Shown here piece after piece: positions 50,584 through 62,052 of a DNA stretch of 64,000 nucleotides. Position numbers and translations under genes: made by a program. This DNA comes from Taxillus chinensis (Eukaryota; Streptophyta; Magnoliopsida; Santalales; Loranthaceae), in contig CM042091.1 in NCBI GenBank assembly GCA_023512835.1, forward strand, positions 43,414,107-43,478,106. The letters run 5' to 3'. The first letter of the stretch is position 1. Each line of letters opens with the position of its first letter. The notes under the pieces were generated by a model. It had not been told where the DNA came from, searched no databases, and saw nothing but the letters and a program-made list of their open reading frames with translations.

Positions 50584-51794
50584 CACGTGCAACCTCAAAA
50601 TGGTCCCTCTTGAGCTCATCTCTTGGCTCATGCTTGCTCATCAATATACAAAGTGTTTTAGCCAATGTGTATGAGAAGAAATCTCCTAAAGATCTGACAA
50701 TTTCCACCCAAAAGGCATAACTGCGACTAACTCCTCACATCCCAAAACACGGGTCATTGTAGGTCAGGTGAAGCTAATTTTTATACCGATGAAATATTCG
50801 CGGTATTTTGATGAACTTTCTCTTCTGGTCGGGTAAATTTTGAGATGGTCGGGTGAACAATAAATGGTCAAGTGAAGCTAATTTTTATACGGGATGAATA
50901 TACGCGATATTTTGATAAACTTTTCCTTCTGGTTAGGTGAAATCCGAGGTGATCGAGTGAACAGTAATGAGGTCGGGTGATCAGTTATGTGGTCAGATGA
51001 TTTTTCTGATATTTTTATTGGATAGCCAGTTTAAAACCATTCGAAATTGTGGGTATTATAAGCAAATCGGAGGTCCGTAGAATTAGTTATGATTTTTTCA
51101 AGTTGGAACAGAATTGACACTATTTTATCAGCCTATTTTGCTGCTTTCAATCTGTTAATAAGAATTTAAGCTTGAAATCTCTAGAGGGAAACCTTAATGA
51201 ATGTTTGGGATTATAATGTATCTTTTATAGTTATAATTGATGTGCATATATTTATTTTATGCTGAAAACATGTTCATAATTAGTATATACTGGTGTGGTT
51301 ATACTGCGTATGTTATGTATTGATTGTGATGATGAGAGATTTCTTAATTTAATATATTGTACTTGTAATGTTGATATTATTGATGTGTGTTCTTGTTATA
51401 TAGTGCACTATATTTGTTGTGATAAGGTCTGGTAAAGGACAATGGTCCGGTAAAGGACAAAAAGAGTACGATGGATCTGATCAAGGACATCGGTGCGGTA
51501 AAGCATAGTGAGCACGGTAAAAGTGCGAATATGAATTGTTTTGATGTGACCTGTGTGGTGTTATGTGTTAATGTGATGTGATGATATGAGTTATATTGTG
51601 GAATAAGTTATGATATTGTGATGGGGCAGTATGATAGATATGGTTACCTGTGTGCCAGTTTGTATTCTAATTTGTATTGTTGTATGCCGCATTAATATCT
51701 AATAGCTCTCACTACACATGTGCACTTGTACACATGACATATAGTATTAGTAGTTCATTGTTGAGGGTTGTTGTTGAGGAATAGTAGTTCACCT

Positions 51795-52983
51795 TGTTAT
51801 CACTCGTTTTCGTCCGGGCCGAACCCAAATGATAAAATATACAGAGTCGCCACCAACTATTTTTGGGGTACAGTTGGATATCCTCTACCTTGAGTAGTTA
51901 AGATGTGGTCTGTGTTACCAGAGATGGGTTCGGGAGTTGGTTACGTGTTGGGAAGGTTTTAGCACCCCTACAACGGCCTTTCGGTACCTGTCTTAGGAGG
52001 AGGAGGTTTCTATTTGTTTTTATTTTTTTGTTTTTATTTTTTATTTTTTATTTGTTTTTAAATCACATCTAATCTAAATCTAATTCTCAAAATTTTATTT
52101 TAATCCGTCACATGCTAATTAATTAATAGGCTTAATTACTACTCACGCACTAATTATTAAATTAAAAGTTAAAGGTTAAATTTAATTATCATAATGTAAT
52201 TACAAATTATTTAAATTAGTCTGATTATTTACTAAATTTTAAATATGAAAATTAATTATAAAAGTTAATTACTAATTTATCTAATTACTAATGTTATTTA
52301 ATTCATTACGCGCTAATTAATTAATTATCAGGCTTACTTACTATTTACATGCCTAAATTTGAAAAGCTTAATTACAAACTTATTAAAAATTAACTAACTA
52401 ATTATGCTAATTTAATTATACTAATTATACTAAATTAAAAAACTAACTAACTAATTAACTAAATATGCTAAAATTAACTAATTAAAATTATGCTAATTAT
52501 GCTAAATTAAAAAAACTAACTAACTAATTATGCTAAATTTAATTATAAACTAACTACTAATTTACTACAAAAAATAATAATAAAAATTAAAGAAGGAAAG
52601 GAATAAAAACCTGGAATATCGTGGACCAAGGGCGCCCTTCTCCCGAATGCTTCCTTTTTCTGCAAAAGAAGGGAAAAGAAAATTAATTTGACTATAACCG
52701 CAGTTCTTTTTTAGAACCGTAGTTAAGTTTACACTTTACTCCTTTTTTTGAGTTTTGTGTAATTGATGGTGTTGGTGTGTTTTGGAAGGGGGAGAGGAGA
52801 CCCCTTTATATAGGTGTTAAAGGAGAGGGAGATTTGAGCATTGTTCGATGTGGGACTTCCCACTTCTTCTTCTTCTTCTTTTTTTGCGTCGCCTGCTTCT
52901 TCCCTTCTTCCTCTCTTTTCTTTCTTTCTTCTTTCTTTTTCTTTTTTTCTTTTGTTTTCTTTGGTTGTCGGCACACGCGTTGT

Positions 52984-53014
<31 letters not shown>

Positions 53015-54012
53015 GGTCAACTAAGGTGGGGCGGGTACTATTTCATGAACAGTACCCAGGAAATGTTCATGAAACAGTAACCACAGTACTGTTCATGAAA
53101 CAGTAACCACGGTACTTTTCATGAAACAGTAACCACGGTACTATTCATGAAACAGTACCTCAGGTACTATTCGTGAATAGTACCTGGGCACTGTTCACGT
53201 ATATGTTTTTTTTAAACCTATGTCGGCCGCGACTGGTCACCGGGATGGTTTTATTTATTTATTTATTTAACCTATATATGTATATATATATATACCCATA
53301 GATAACACACAAACATGCAAACTGCAATTTATTTAGGACTCCGTGGTGGAGATATTACATGATTCAACCTAAAATATATTCTGTGGCCATTGCCATTACA
53401 TACAAGAGGATGATGAAAGCAAGGAGGGGTATGAAAGCGCCGCCCAACATAGGATACACAATAGTACACGCCAGCACTAGCACCGTTAGCACGCACTTCG
53501 CCCAGTCAGCCATTTTCGCAAAAGAGGAGGCAAAAAACGTGGAGAATTGAAGAAGAGAGTTTGAAGAGTGGTAGAGTGGAAATTGTGTGAGTGAAGGAGA
53601 GGAATGAGGGTGTATTTATAGGGTGGAAAAGTGGCCGTTGGTGGAGAATATAGCCATTGGAAATAGTGCCGTGACCGTTGGAACAGGCCATGACCGTTGG
53701 AACAGTGCCGTTGCCGTTTTTTTTGTGTGTAGAAAATGCTGTTTGAAAAATAAAAATGTAGACATACAACAGGCTCTAAGTTTATTATTATTATTATTAT
53801 TATTTGTTTATTTTTGGAATTTTCTTATTTTCTTATTTTATGCTCTTTTTTTATATTTTGTTTTTTTTTTTGTGTTTTATAAATTAACATCACACCTTTT
53901 AAATTAACAGTCACACCTTTTTATTTATCTATACAAAGTGAATAATAAATATTGAATAATATAAAGCTAAAATGAATATGTATGTCCAACCCGGACAAAA
54001 TGGGGTCCAACA
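51795..54012. mobile_element. solo LTR of a different family, 2.2 kb
   Basis: Runs TGTTATCACTCGTTTTCGTC to GGGGTCCAACA with a perfect CACCT duplication (51790-51794 and 54013-54017). Its start includes cagagtcgccaccaactatt and gttttagcacccctacaacgg, text common at the start of certain plant LTRs. It contains the 26-bp minisatellite at 53065-53168. No coding domain; the frame at 53359-53550 is not convincing. Confidence 0.9.
53065..53168. repeat. 26-bp minisatellite, four units
   Basis: Units at 53065-53090, 53091-53116, 53117-53142 and 53143-53168 follow the form ttcatgaaacagtaaccac plus ggtact. Degenerate copies flank it on both sides (53041-53064 and 53169-53200), with gtactattc / gaatagtac inverted pairs. 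Confidence 0.9.
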
Positions 54013-54413
54013 CACCTACTAAGCTTTATGCTCACCCCTACCCGTTGATTTGTTTTCTCCAGGTGTTGATAGGAGCTAGCGATGGATTGCGCTGCTCAAC
54101 AGAGTATATATTTTTATGTATGAATTTTGTTAAGTATTTATTTTTATTTGATTGTATTTTCGGGCAAGAGTTCGTAGATAGTTGTAGAATTGACTGGGTT
54201 TATGTAATAATTTTTTATAATATACTTATAATGGTTGTTTGACATTTGAAAAAGTACTTTCATACCCTTGATGTATGTTTGTACAGGGAATTTGGACAAG
54301 ACCCATTTTGTATGTCCCTCATAGGTGCTTGTCACTAACCCCTTAACCTTTCGGATGTAGGCTTGGGGAAGTCACGTGTCCGGTTTCGATTCTCTGGAAT
54401 CGGGGACGTGACA

Positions 54414-54710
54414 TCCATCATTCAGACCAACCTGATGTTATCCTTGTGGCGCAGCCCTTGGTCGAAGATAATTACAACACATGGAAACAATCTATAACTA
54501 TGGCCTTAACGGTCAAGAACAAGATCGATCTCATTAATGGTTCGATCAAGGAGCTAACTGCAATAAATCCCAATGAATGGCAACAATGGAATCGCTATAA
54601 CAATCTGGTTCAAATGTGGTTGCTAGGATTGATGTCCAAAGACATAGCCAACAGTGTGATACATTGCAATACTACCATGCCGATGTGGACATAATTGCTA
54701 GAGAGATTTT
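54414..54710 (+). pseudogene. copia B gag
   Basis: Reads YNTWKQSITMALTVKNKIDL and WNRYNNLVQMWLLGLMSKDI, the DUF4219/UBN2-type gag of copia elements. The N-terminal codons are at 47563-47637, on the other side of the nested insertion, and contain an in-frame stop. The frame ends at a stop after MPMWT. Confidence 0.85.
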
Positions 54711-54799
54711 CTCATGTGAATGTTATCCAACTATTCAATATTGAACATGCAATACATGAGTGTATGCAAGAAACTGTCTGTGGGATCTTACTACCTTAA

Positions 54800-55045
54800 T
54801 TGGGGCGATATAAGAACTTGCAATCAAGCACACATAATCCATCCATCCCTTTGGCACCAACAACTTGGTCACCTTTCCCTCAGAGTTCTTCCATTATTTC
54901 CTTTGTCAATTTTACAACATCCCTCTTGTGATTCCAATAAGTATGTTATTTGCCCTTTTACTGAAAAAATAGGGCTTCCTTTTCCTTTTAGTTTGATTCA
55001 TTCTCATTATAGTTTTGATTTAATTCATATTGACATATGTGATGG
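54800..55045 (+). pseudogene. copia B GAG-pre-integrase and integrase start
   Basis: Contains LWHQQLGHLSLRVLP, a CDSNKYVICPFTEK zinc-type stretch and FDLIHIDIC, the start of the integrase core. The core is interrupted here by an insertion and resumes near 56620. Confidence 0.8.
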
Positions 55046-56619
55046 TAATAAAGTGATATTCCCAAGATCAAAGTAAGATCGTCTAAGTATATGTGTGTGT
55101 ATACAGAGAGGGGGTGAATCTGTATACTTAAAATTATTTCCTATAGTTTTAAGAGTAGTATGATACTCAGAGGTATTCTACAAATATGGTTCTTCTTTGG
55201 GTGGTATTTTAGTGTCTTATGTAATATCATATTAACAGTAGGTATGTATGGGAAGTAAAAGATAAAGACACACGATTTATGTGGTTCGATCAATGTGATC
55301 TACTCCACGGTGGTGAGGGTGTACCTACACCGAGTCCAATCCATTATAAGCTTTAGATATAGTAGGTTCTAGCCTTGTTACAATAGGATCAACTCTCTTT
55401 GCTCTTAAATACAAATACAAAAACAGTATTACTCCAAAACTCACTCACTGTGACGATCTGTCTAGTGCAACCTACTCCTGCGTATTCAATCGTTTGCACT
55501 GTTTGACCTTCAACCACTCCTTTGCCAAACTCACAATCTGTTTGTGAATATATGAGGAATGAAGACAGATTAACTCACTGTTATCTCGCTTACAATCTTC
55601 CTCTCTCTCTGTGTATTCTGTACAAACTACTTTGTATCGTCTTTTTATTGCACAAGATGTCTTTCTTGTGTTCTTTAAATGTTCTGATGCTTACTTGAAG
55701 TAAGGCATATCCTTGACTTATATAGGCCGGCCGTAGTATGAAACCCTTCTTTTAGGGTTAAGCATATTCCATATTCGATCTCCATCGTTGAAACATGTTA
55801 AGCCAGACTCAGATACGTTCACGTGTTTTCCAGTGTTTGCGTGTTAAAGGAAATGTTGTTCGAGCAGTAACTTACTTAAATAGTGGCCTTCAATGTGTTT
55901 CACGTCTTCGCTGCTACCCCTCCAGGTACACATATTACTACCTCCAAGTTTTCACCTTCGAATCTTTGAGTCTGAATCTTCGAACCTTGGATCTTCGAAT
56001 TGATCTTCCAATTCTTCTGCTCTTCACCTTCGAATCTAGGTTAGAACAAGTAATCCAATGACTTTCACTCTATGAGTTTTTGAGTCTTCATATCTTCGAG
56101 CCAGCGGCAACCTCATTCTACCTTGGCTAATTATCTGTTCACATCAACTGATCTCTGTTCTCGGCAGTGGGTCTCCCAATCTTTGACCCTACGAGCTTCG
56201 AGCCTGCGAGTTTTAACTCTACAATGTTGCTGCTCTACATCCAACGGGTCTTCGAGCCTGCAAGTCTTCAAGTCTCCGAAACGCTGCTCTTCACCTGATT
56301 ACACCATGGGTCTTCGAATCTTCGACCATGTGGATCTACTAGTCTGTGACCCTGTGTTCCTTCGGTGATGCTTCGAGCTTGATGGTTCGATGATCTTCAA
56401 CTCTGCATATCTTCAAGTCATCTAATCTTCGACCTTGTGAGTTTACGAGTCTCTAGATCTTCGACCCAGATCTTTAACTCTATAAGTACATGGTTATAAA
56501 CTCCCTCTACGAGCTCACTCTAAAAGATAACTCTACGAAGTTATCCAACCCAGTATGGATCTTCGACTCTGCGTCCTCCTGCTTTCGCATGTTGTTGGTA
56601 ACAATAACAACCAAAGTAC
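55046..56619. mobile_element. LTR-like insertion in copia B integrase
   Basis: Copia integrase coding stops near 55045 and resumes near 56620. The 1.57 kb between begins with agagagggggtgaatctgt and cacgatttatgtggttcga, phrases typical of plant LTRs, and has no coding domain. The second half (about 55960-56580) repeats cttcga and gagtct words. Exact ends and target duplication could not be set. Confidence 0.6.
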
Positions 56620-57720
56620 CATGGGAACAACATAAAGTTCCTTTATTTTCCAGCATCAAATATTTTCTTACCATTGTTGGTGGCAACACTAGGTGTACTT
56701 GAATTTATATTGTATAAATCTGATGCCAGGACCCTTCTAGTTCATTTTGTCAATATGATTGTAACCCAAATTTGATTCCCAAATTTAAATTATTCATAGT
56801 AACAATGGCCCTAAATTCCAACTTGAGAGTTTTTATGGTGATAAAGGTATCTTACATTAAACTAGTTGCATCAATACACACTAACAAAGTGGAAATACTA
56901 AATGAAAGCATCGACACGTGTTAAATACAGCTCGTGCCTTACTTATCCAATATAGACTCACATCATTTTTGGGGCAATGTCATTCTTGTAGAGTCTGTGG
57001 ATTTCACAAGTCCCATATTTGACTAAAGGAGAATAATGCACAAGTCCCATATTTGGCTAAAGGAGAATAAAGCATTCCTCATAAAGAGAGCATAGATACC
57101 TCTCTAGCATGACACATTTGGGGGTGCCAGTGGGCACTATGAAGAACAAAATTCGTGCGGGTAATGGCCCAAAGCGGAACAATATCAGGCTACGGGTGGC
57201 TTGGACTATTACAGATGGTATCAGAGCTGGGAACCCAAATTGGTGTGTCATAGTCCCACAGGGACGTGGGCCTCCTAAAGGGGGTAGATTGTGGAGTTCA
57301 TGGATTTCACAAGTCCCACATCAAACTAAGGGGAGAACGAAGTGCACCTCATAAGGAAGGTGTGGATGCCTCTATAGCATGACGCGTTTTGGAGTGCCAG
57401 TGGGCACTACCAAGAACAAAAGCCATATGGACAATGACCCAAAGTGGAATAATATCGAGCTATGAGTGGCTTGGACTGTTACAATTCTCACATCTTCTTA
57501 TATCCTCAATCGGACACTCACTCCTCTTATCAATGGGAAAACCCTATATAAACTGTTATTTACACACCCTCCAGTTATTCTCATGTGCGTGTTTTTGGTT
57601 GCTTGTGTTTTACTTCTATTCATGCTCAACATTGTTCCAAATTTGATCCTCGTGCTTTTCACTACATTTTCCTAGGCTATTCTTATGGTCAAAAAGGCTA
57701 TCACGTCTTTGATTTTTGAC
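56620..57720 (+). pseudogene. copia B integrase core, split by a TRIM
   Basis: 56620-56700 gives SIKYFLTIVGGNTRCT (normally a VDD segment, here GG). 56750-56985 gives NNGPKF- and TPQQSG-like pieces and ends at FWGQCH. After the TRIM at 56987-57483 it resumes with YILNRTLTPLING and then a [20 protein letters not shown] segment near 57660-57715. Multiple frameshifts. Confidence 0.8.
56987..57483 (+). mobile_element. complete TRIM retrotransposon, 497 bp
   Basis: LTRs 56987-57213 and 57290-57483 start TGTAGAGTC / TGTGGAGTT and end GGACTATTACA / GGACTGTTACA. Two bases after the first LTR is a perfect initiator-Met primer site TGGTATCAGAGC (57216-57227). The polypurine tract aaagggggtagat (57278-57289) touches the second LTR. 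Flanks are a perfect ATTCT duplication (56982-56986 and 57484-57488). The interior is only 76 bp. The first LTR has an internal 30-bp-scale partial duplication of the cacaagtcccatatttg segment. Confidence 0.95.
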
Positions 57721-58189
57721 AACAAAATGTGTTCGTTTCACATGATGTCTCCTTTTTGAGACTATTTCCCTTTCCTTAACGCACCTCCATTTGTTATCGA
57801 CCCTTTCCCTTATCAACTGCCTCCTCCTTTATCCCTTTCTTCTAATCTTGACTCCTTGTATCCCGTACCTTTATCTTCCACTCTTGCTAAGTTCCTGCCG
57901 CCCACTGTACCTAATGACGCTCCTCCTATCAAACCCCCTTCACCCCCACGACTAATTTGCTATCACTCACTCCAACGACCACCTCCCCCACCGTCGCTCC
58001 ATGCTGCAACTGTAATGACCCGTGTTCATATCCCGTGCCGACGTCCTCCACAACTTTGGTCGCTCAAACTGGTACAACTCACCCTCTATCTCAATTCTTA
58101 TCTTATAAGAACCTTTCTCTATCTCACTAATCATATCTTGCTCAACTTACTGTTCTTCATGAGCCTACGAGTTTTACTCAGGCTGTCTG

Positions 58190-59007
58190 CCTCCCACGTT
58201 GGGTTACTACCATGCGCAATGAGATTGTTGCTTTACATGCTAATAGCACTTGAAGCTTAGTGTTGTTGCCTCCTCACAAATGGGTAATTGGATGCAAGTG
58301 GGTGTATAAGGTGAAATTAAAGGCTGATGGCATGTTAAAATGCAAGCTCGGTTGGTGGCCAAGGGCTACAGTCAAATTGATGGCATTGATTACAAGGAAA
58401 CCTTCGCCCTTGTTGCCAAAATGGTGACTATCTGTGTTCTCCTTAGTGTCACATCCTTGCATAGATGGCATCTACATCAGTTAGATATCAAGAACGCCTT
58501 TCGGAATGGCAATCTTGATAAAGAGGTGTTTATGTCCTTGCTTCCTGGTTTCAGACGAAAGGTGGAGACTTGGGTATGTCTTTTACACAAATCATTATAT
58601 GGTTTAAAAAAAGCATATAGATAGTGATTTATAAAATTGCCTATGGCTCTCAAACTTGATGGTTTTCATCAGTCTTGATCTGATTACTCTTTGTTTATCC
58701 GATGTCGCCAAGGCAACTTCCTAGCATTGCTTATATATGTTGATAATGTCATAATGGAAGGGAACAATTTGACAAATATAAAAAACACCAAAGTATTTTT
58801 GGCCAACCATTTCAAGCTCAATGATTTGGGACAGTTGAAGTATTTTCTTGGCATTGAAGTTGTCCGATCACGACAAGGAATTAGTTTGTCACAACATAAG
58901 TATGCTTTGGAAATTTTAGATGATGTTGGTTTCTTAGGTGTCAAACCCTCTCGATTTTCCATGGAACAGAACTTATCACTTACACAGTTTAGTGGAAAAT
59001 TATTACA
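58190..59007 (+). pseudogene. copia B reverse transcriptase
   Basis: Starts near VCLPRWVTTMRNEIVALHAN, then HKWVIGCKWVYKVK and KARLVAKGYSQ-type text. 58691-59017 carries YVDN in place of YVDD (58736-58747), then LGQLKYFLGIEVVRSRQGIS and KYALEILDDVGFLG. Interrupted at 59012 by a solo LTR, continuing at 61374. Confidence 0.85.
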
Positions 59008-59012
59008 TGATG

Positions 59013-61373
59013 TGTAAAGACTCGTATTTGGGTAGTGTTGAGAGATAGTCATTCTATAGGAATGCAACTATCTAGATGGTAGTGTAGTCGTCGATGTGAG
59101 CATTTTGACAGTACTTGGGCCCGATTCTAAGTTGGGGCCTTGAGTGGCCCGATTGTTGACTTTTTCGGGGTTTATTGGTTGACTTTGCGTTTGAGCGGTC
59201 ATTTGAGTGTGATAATATCTGAATAATGTTATGCTCGTTATTTGGAGCATTTTGACTATAATTTGACTCAATTTGGAGTTCGAGACCTTGGAGGTCAATT
59301 ATTGTGTTGGGAGGTCAATTATTGAATGGGTCAATTAGTGGTTAATGATTGACAGAAATATAAATAGAATAAAAAGAAAGTGCTTTTATTTTATGCTATC
59401 ACGTTTGTGCGTTTGAGAGAGAGAGAGCTTGGAAGCTTGAAGCCTTGGCGATTTGGGTTCCTGGAACTCAAAGAATCACTCCAGGTAGGTGTCCTTGAAC
59501 TTCTTATCTTGATTCTGTCTTTGGTATACACGAATTTGTCATGATTTATGGAATTAAGCATGAACCCTAGGTTTTGGGGGAAATCCAATTTTGGGTTAGA
59601 TCTAATGGTTTAGCATAAGATCTATAGTTAAGAACTGATTTATATCAGTTTGGATATGTGTTTCTATGATCTAGGGTTGTTTAACTGCGTATTCCATGAG
59701 GGTTGAGAAGTTAATCATAGAAATCTAGATTTAGATTTAGATTTCTAGAAATCTGCAAGTATGTGCACATTTCTATTGTTACTGTGTGATTTAGAGGCGT
59801 TCAGGACGCGTTTGAGGTAGATATTGTAGTCTGTTGTGTAAAATATGTGTTTGTGAGCGTCTGGGGGTCGCTGGGTTGGTTCCAGATGAAAAACAGGCAA
59901 AAACAATGATGAATAGTACTCTGGGCGAACTATTGGGTTGAAAGGACGAAGACCCGAAGATTTGGGTCGAAGGGTCGAAGATTTTGGGTTGTAGGGTCGA
60001 AGATCTATAGATCCGTAGTCATAGGGTCGAAGATTTTGGGTCGTAGGGTCGAAGATCCGTAGTCGAAGGTCACAGCTTTGAGTCTTCGAGGCCGCAATTC
60101 CGCAGCTACAAGTCGCAGTCCCGCAGCTACAAGTCGCAGTTCTGCAGCTTCGAGCCAGTGCAACTGCACTGAACTGGACCCATTTACATTGTAACCTTGA
60201 AGTCACTTCACATGTAAGTATTATACTTAAGTTACAATGTAAATAGCAAAATACCCCCCTTTTGGATTCAAAGAAAAATACTAGAAAATTAAATTTCCAC
60301 TCCTTCAAAATATGAAAATTGGGATTTAGTGCAAAATCTCGAAAAAATCCAATTTTTCGTAGAGGTGACTTTTTGGAAAGTGGGGTTAGACATCTCAGAA
60401 AAATCCCCAAAAATTAGATTATCTTAATTATGATATGGAGACCCAATGCTAGGACTTTTTATTTCAAGAAAACAACTTCTATGGGTATCTCCTTCCTTGG
60501 TCAAGGAATAATGATCGATTTGTGAAGACTGGCTTCAGTTATAAAGGGAGTATGGTGAACCTTAATGCCATATTGGTATTGGTATGTTGATTTGAGGAAT
60601 TGGGGCTTGGGCTCTATGACTTGTTGGGTTCTCACCGTTAGGCTAAGGTCTGTATTGAGTTGTTGAGCTCGTGAGCCGTTGAGCTCATGAGCCGTTGAGC
60701 TCGTAGAGCTAGGGCTGAGTGCCCTGAGCTGAGATCCTATTAAGGATTGTGTTAAGCCGTTGAGCTCATGGAGCTAGGGCTGAGTGCCCTGAGCTGGGAT
60801 CCCATGGAGGATCGTGGACAAGCTGTCCTGTGTGGATAGGCTAGGTCTTGATGTTTGTTTGCAGGCTGTGTCCTGATGATTGTGCACACTACATGGTGCA
60901 TGGGTACACCGAGCATATAGTATAAACTTGTATGTTTGCATGATTTGGAGTTTTGGGGTCACCTACTGAGCTTGTTGCTTACCCCTACTTGTTATTTACC
61001 TTTTTCAGGTGTAACCCGAAACTAGTGGGGGACTTTCTTCCAGGAGGACATGTCTACTACTTCGATGTATGATACAGTACTGTTTTCTATATTGTCTTAT
61101 ATTATATCACGGACATGGGTCCGTGGATAGTTGTATTGACATACTGTTTGTCATATGATGTTTGTATGACTGTTTGACATATTATATGCATGTTGATGTA
61201 TGAGAAAGTATAGGATTACTCTTGATGTATGACTGTACAGGGTTACATATTTGAGATAGCACCCACGGTGTAGTCTCTATTGGTGCTAGTCACCTACCCC
61301 TTGACCTTTCGGGTGCGGGCAAGAAGAAGTCATGTTCCTGGTTCCGGATATCCTGGAATTCGGGGGCATGACA
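59013..61373 (+). mobile_element. solo LTR, 2.36 kb, nested in copia B RT
   Basis: Runs TGTAAAGACTCGTATTTGGG to TTCGGGGGCATGACA. Flanks TGATG (59008-59012) and TGATA (61374-61378) form a 4/5 duplication, and the copia RT reading continues across them. Same family and orientation as 47638-54413. A tataaatag TATA-like box is near 59350. Between 59940 and 60130 there are many ggtcgaag words. Confidence 0.9.
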
Positions 61374-61378
61374 TGATA

Positions 61379-62052
61379 CTTCAGCAGACAAAAGAATGGT
61401 TGGACGATTGATTTATTTGACCATAACTAGGCCAGACTTGACTTATGTCGTGCACATATTTAGCCAGTTCATGGATAAGTCACGATAACTCCATTTGGAA
61501 GCACCTCATAAAGCACTTAAATACATTAAGCAAACTCCGGGCCATGGTATCCTACTATCGTCTACAAGATATCACTCCAGTTGCAGGCATTTTGTGATGC
61601 CAATTGGGCATATTGTAAAGGCACAAGGAGATCAATCACAGGATATTGTATTTTACTTGAGCACGAACCCGTCTCTCGGAAGACTAAGAAACAAACTACT
61701 ATGTCACGTTCTAGTGCGGAGGCTAAGTATCATGCCATGGCTGCCACCTGCTGCGAAATCATATGGTTGAAAAACATTTTAAAGGATTTGGGAGTTGATA
61801 ACACGTACGTGGCCAATAACATTGTTTTATGACAATCAAGCAGTCATACACATAGCATTAAATTCAATGTTTCATGGAAGAACGAAGCACATAGAACTCA
61901 ATTGTCATCTTGTTCACGAGAAGATTCAAGAAAGAATAATTCGGACAACTCATATTAGAACTGAACATCAGCCAGCTGATTTGTTCACTAAACCATTGAG
62001 CTTGATACAGTTTGAAATGTTCCTTAGCAAGTTGGGTATTATTAACATATAG
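61379..62052 (+). pseudogene. copia B RT end and RNase H
   Basis: Continues with [19 protein letters not shown], then [59 protein letters not shown] and ADLFTKPL. The RNase H acidic residues (D in CDANW, E in AEAKY, D in YDNQA) are present, but a frameshift near 61570-61580 and another near 61830 break the frame. Confidence 0.88.

Larger units (their letters stand above)
48431..50761 (-). mobile_element. solo LTR, 2.33 kb, nested in a related LTR
   Basis: Plus-strand ends are TGTCATGCCCCGAATTTCC and CACGGGTCATTGTA; flanks are a perfect GGTCA (48426-48430 and 50762-50766). In minus orientation it starts TACAATGACCCGTG (TG changed to TA) and ends GGGGCATGACA. It has a TATATAAG box (about 49608-49615, minus strand) and the TA (about 49327-49345) and CT (49494-49555) blocks. 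It contains the hairpin at 50427-50583. Confidence 0.92.
47638..54413 (+). mobile_element. solo LTR (about 2.2 kb net), holding two younger solo LTRs
   Basis: Runs TGTAATATCCCGTACCC to GGGGACGTGACA and is flanked by a perfect TCCAT duplication (47633-47637 and 54414-54418). After removing the insertions at 48431-50761 and 51795-54012 with one target copy each, about 2217 bp remain, matching the 2361-bp relative at 59013-61373. The two share cacctacts near their 3' parts, such as cttaacctttcggatg / cttgacctttcgggtg. A ctctataaatagg TATA box is at about 48016-48028. Confidence 0.9.

Noticed and set aside
52729..53106. Frames rich in K/R or F/S
   Set aside because: They result from a TTC/TTTC-rich low-complexity stretch inside a solo LTR.
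57216..57227. TGGTATCAGAGC as possible part of a tRNA gene
   Set aside because: Here and at 8255-8266 it is the primer binding site next to an LTR; no cloverleaf surrounds it.
59745..60410. Minus-strand 221-codon frame, the longest in the window
   Set aside because: It lies wholly inside a solo LTR and much of it is translation of the gtcgaag repeat words; no domain seen.
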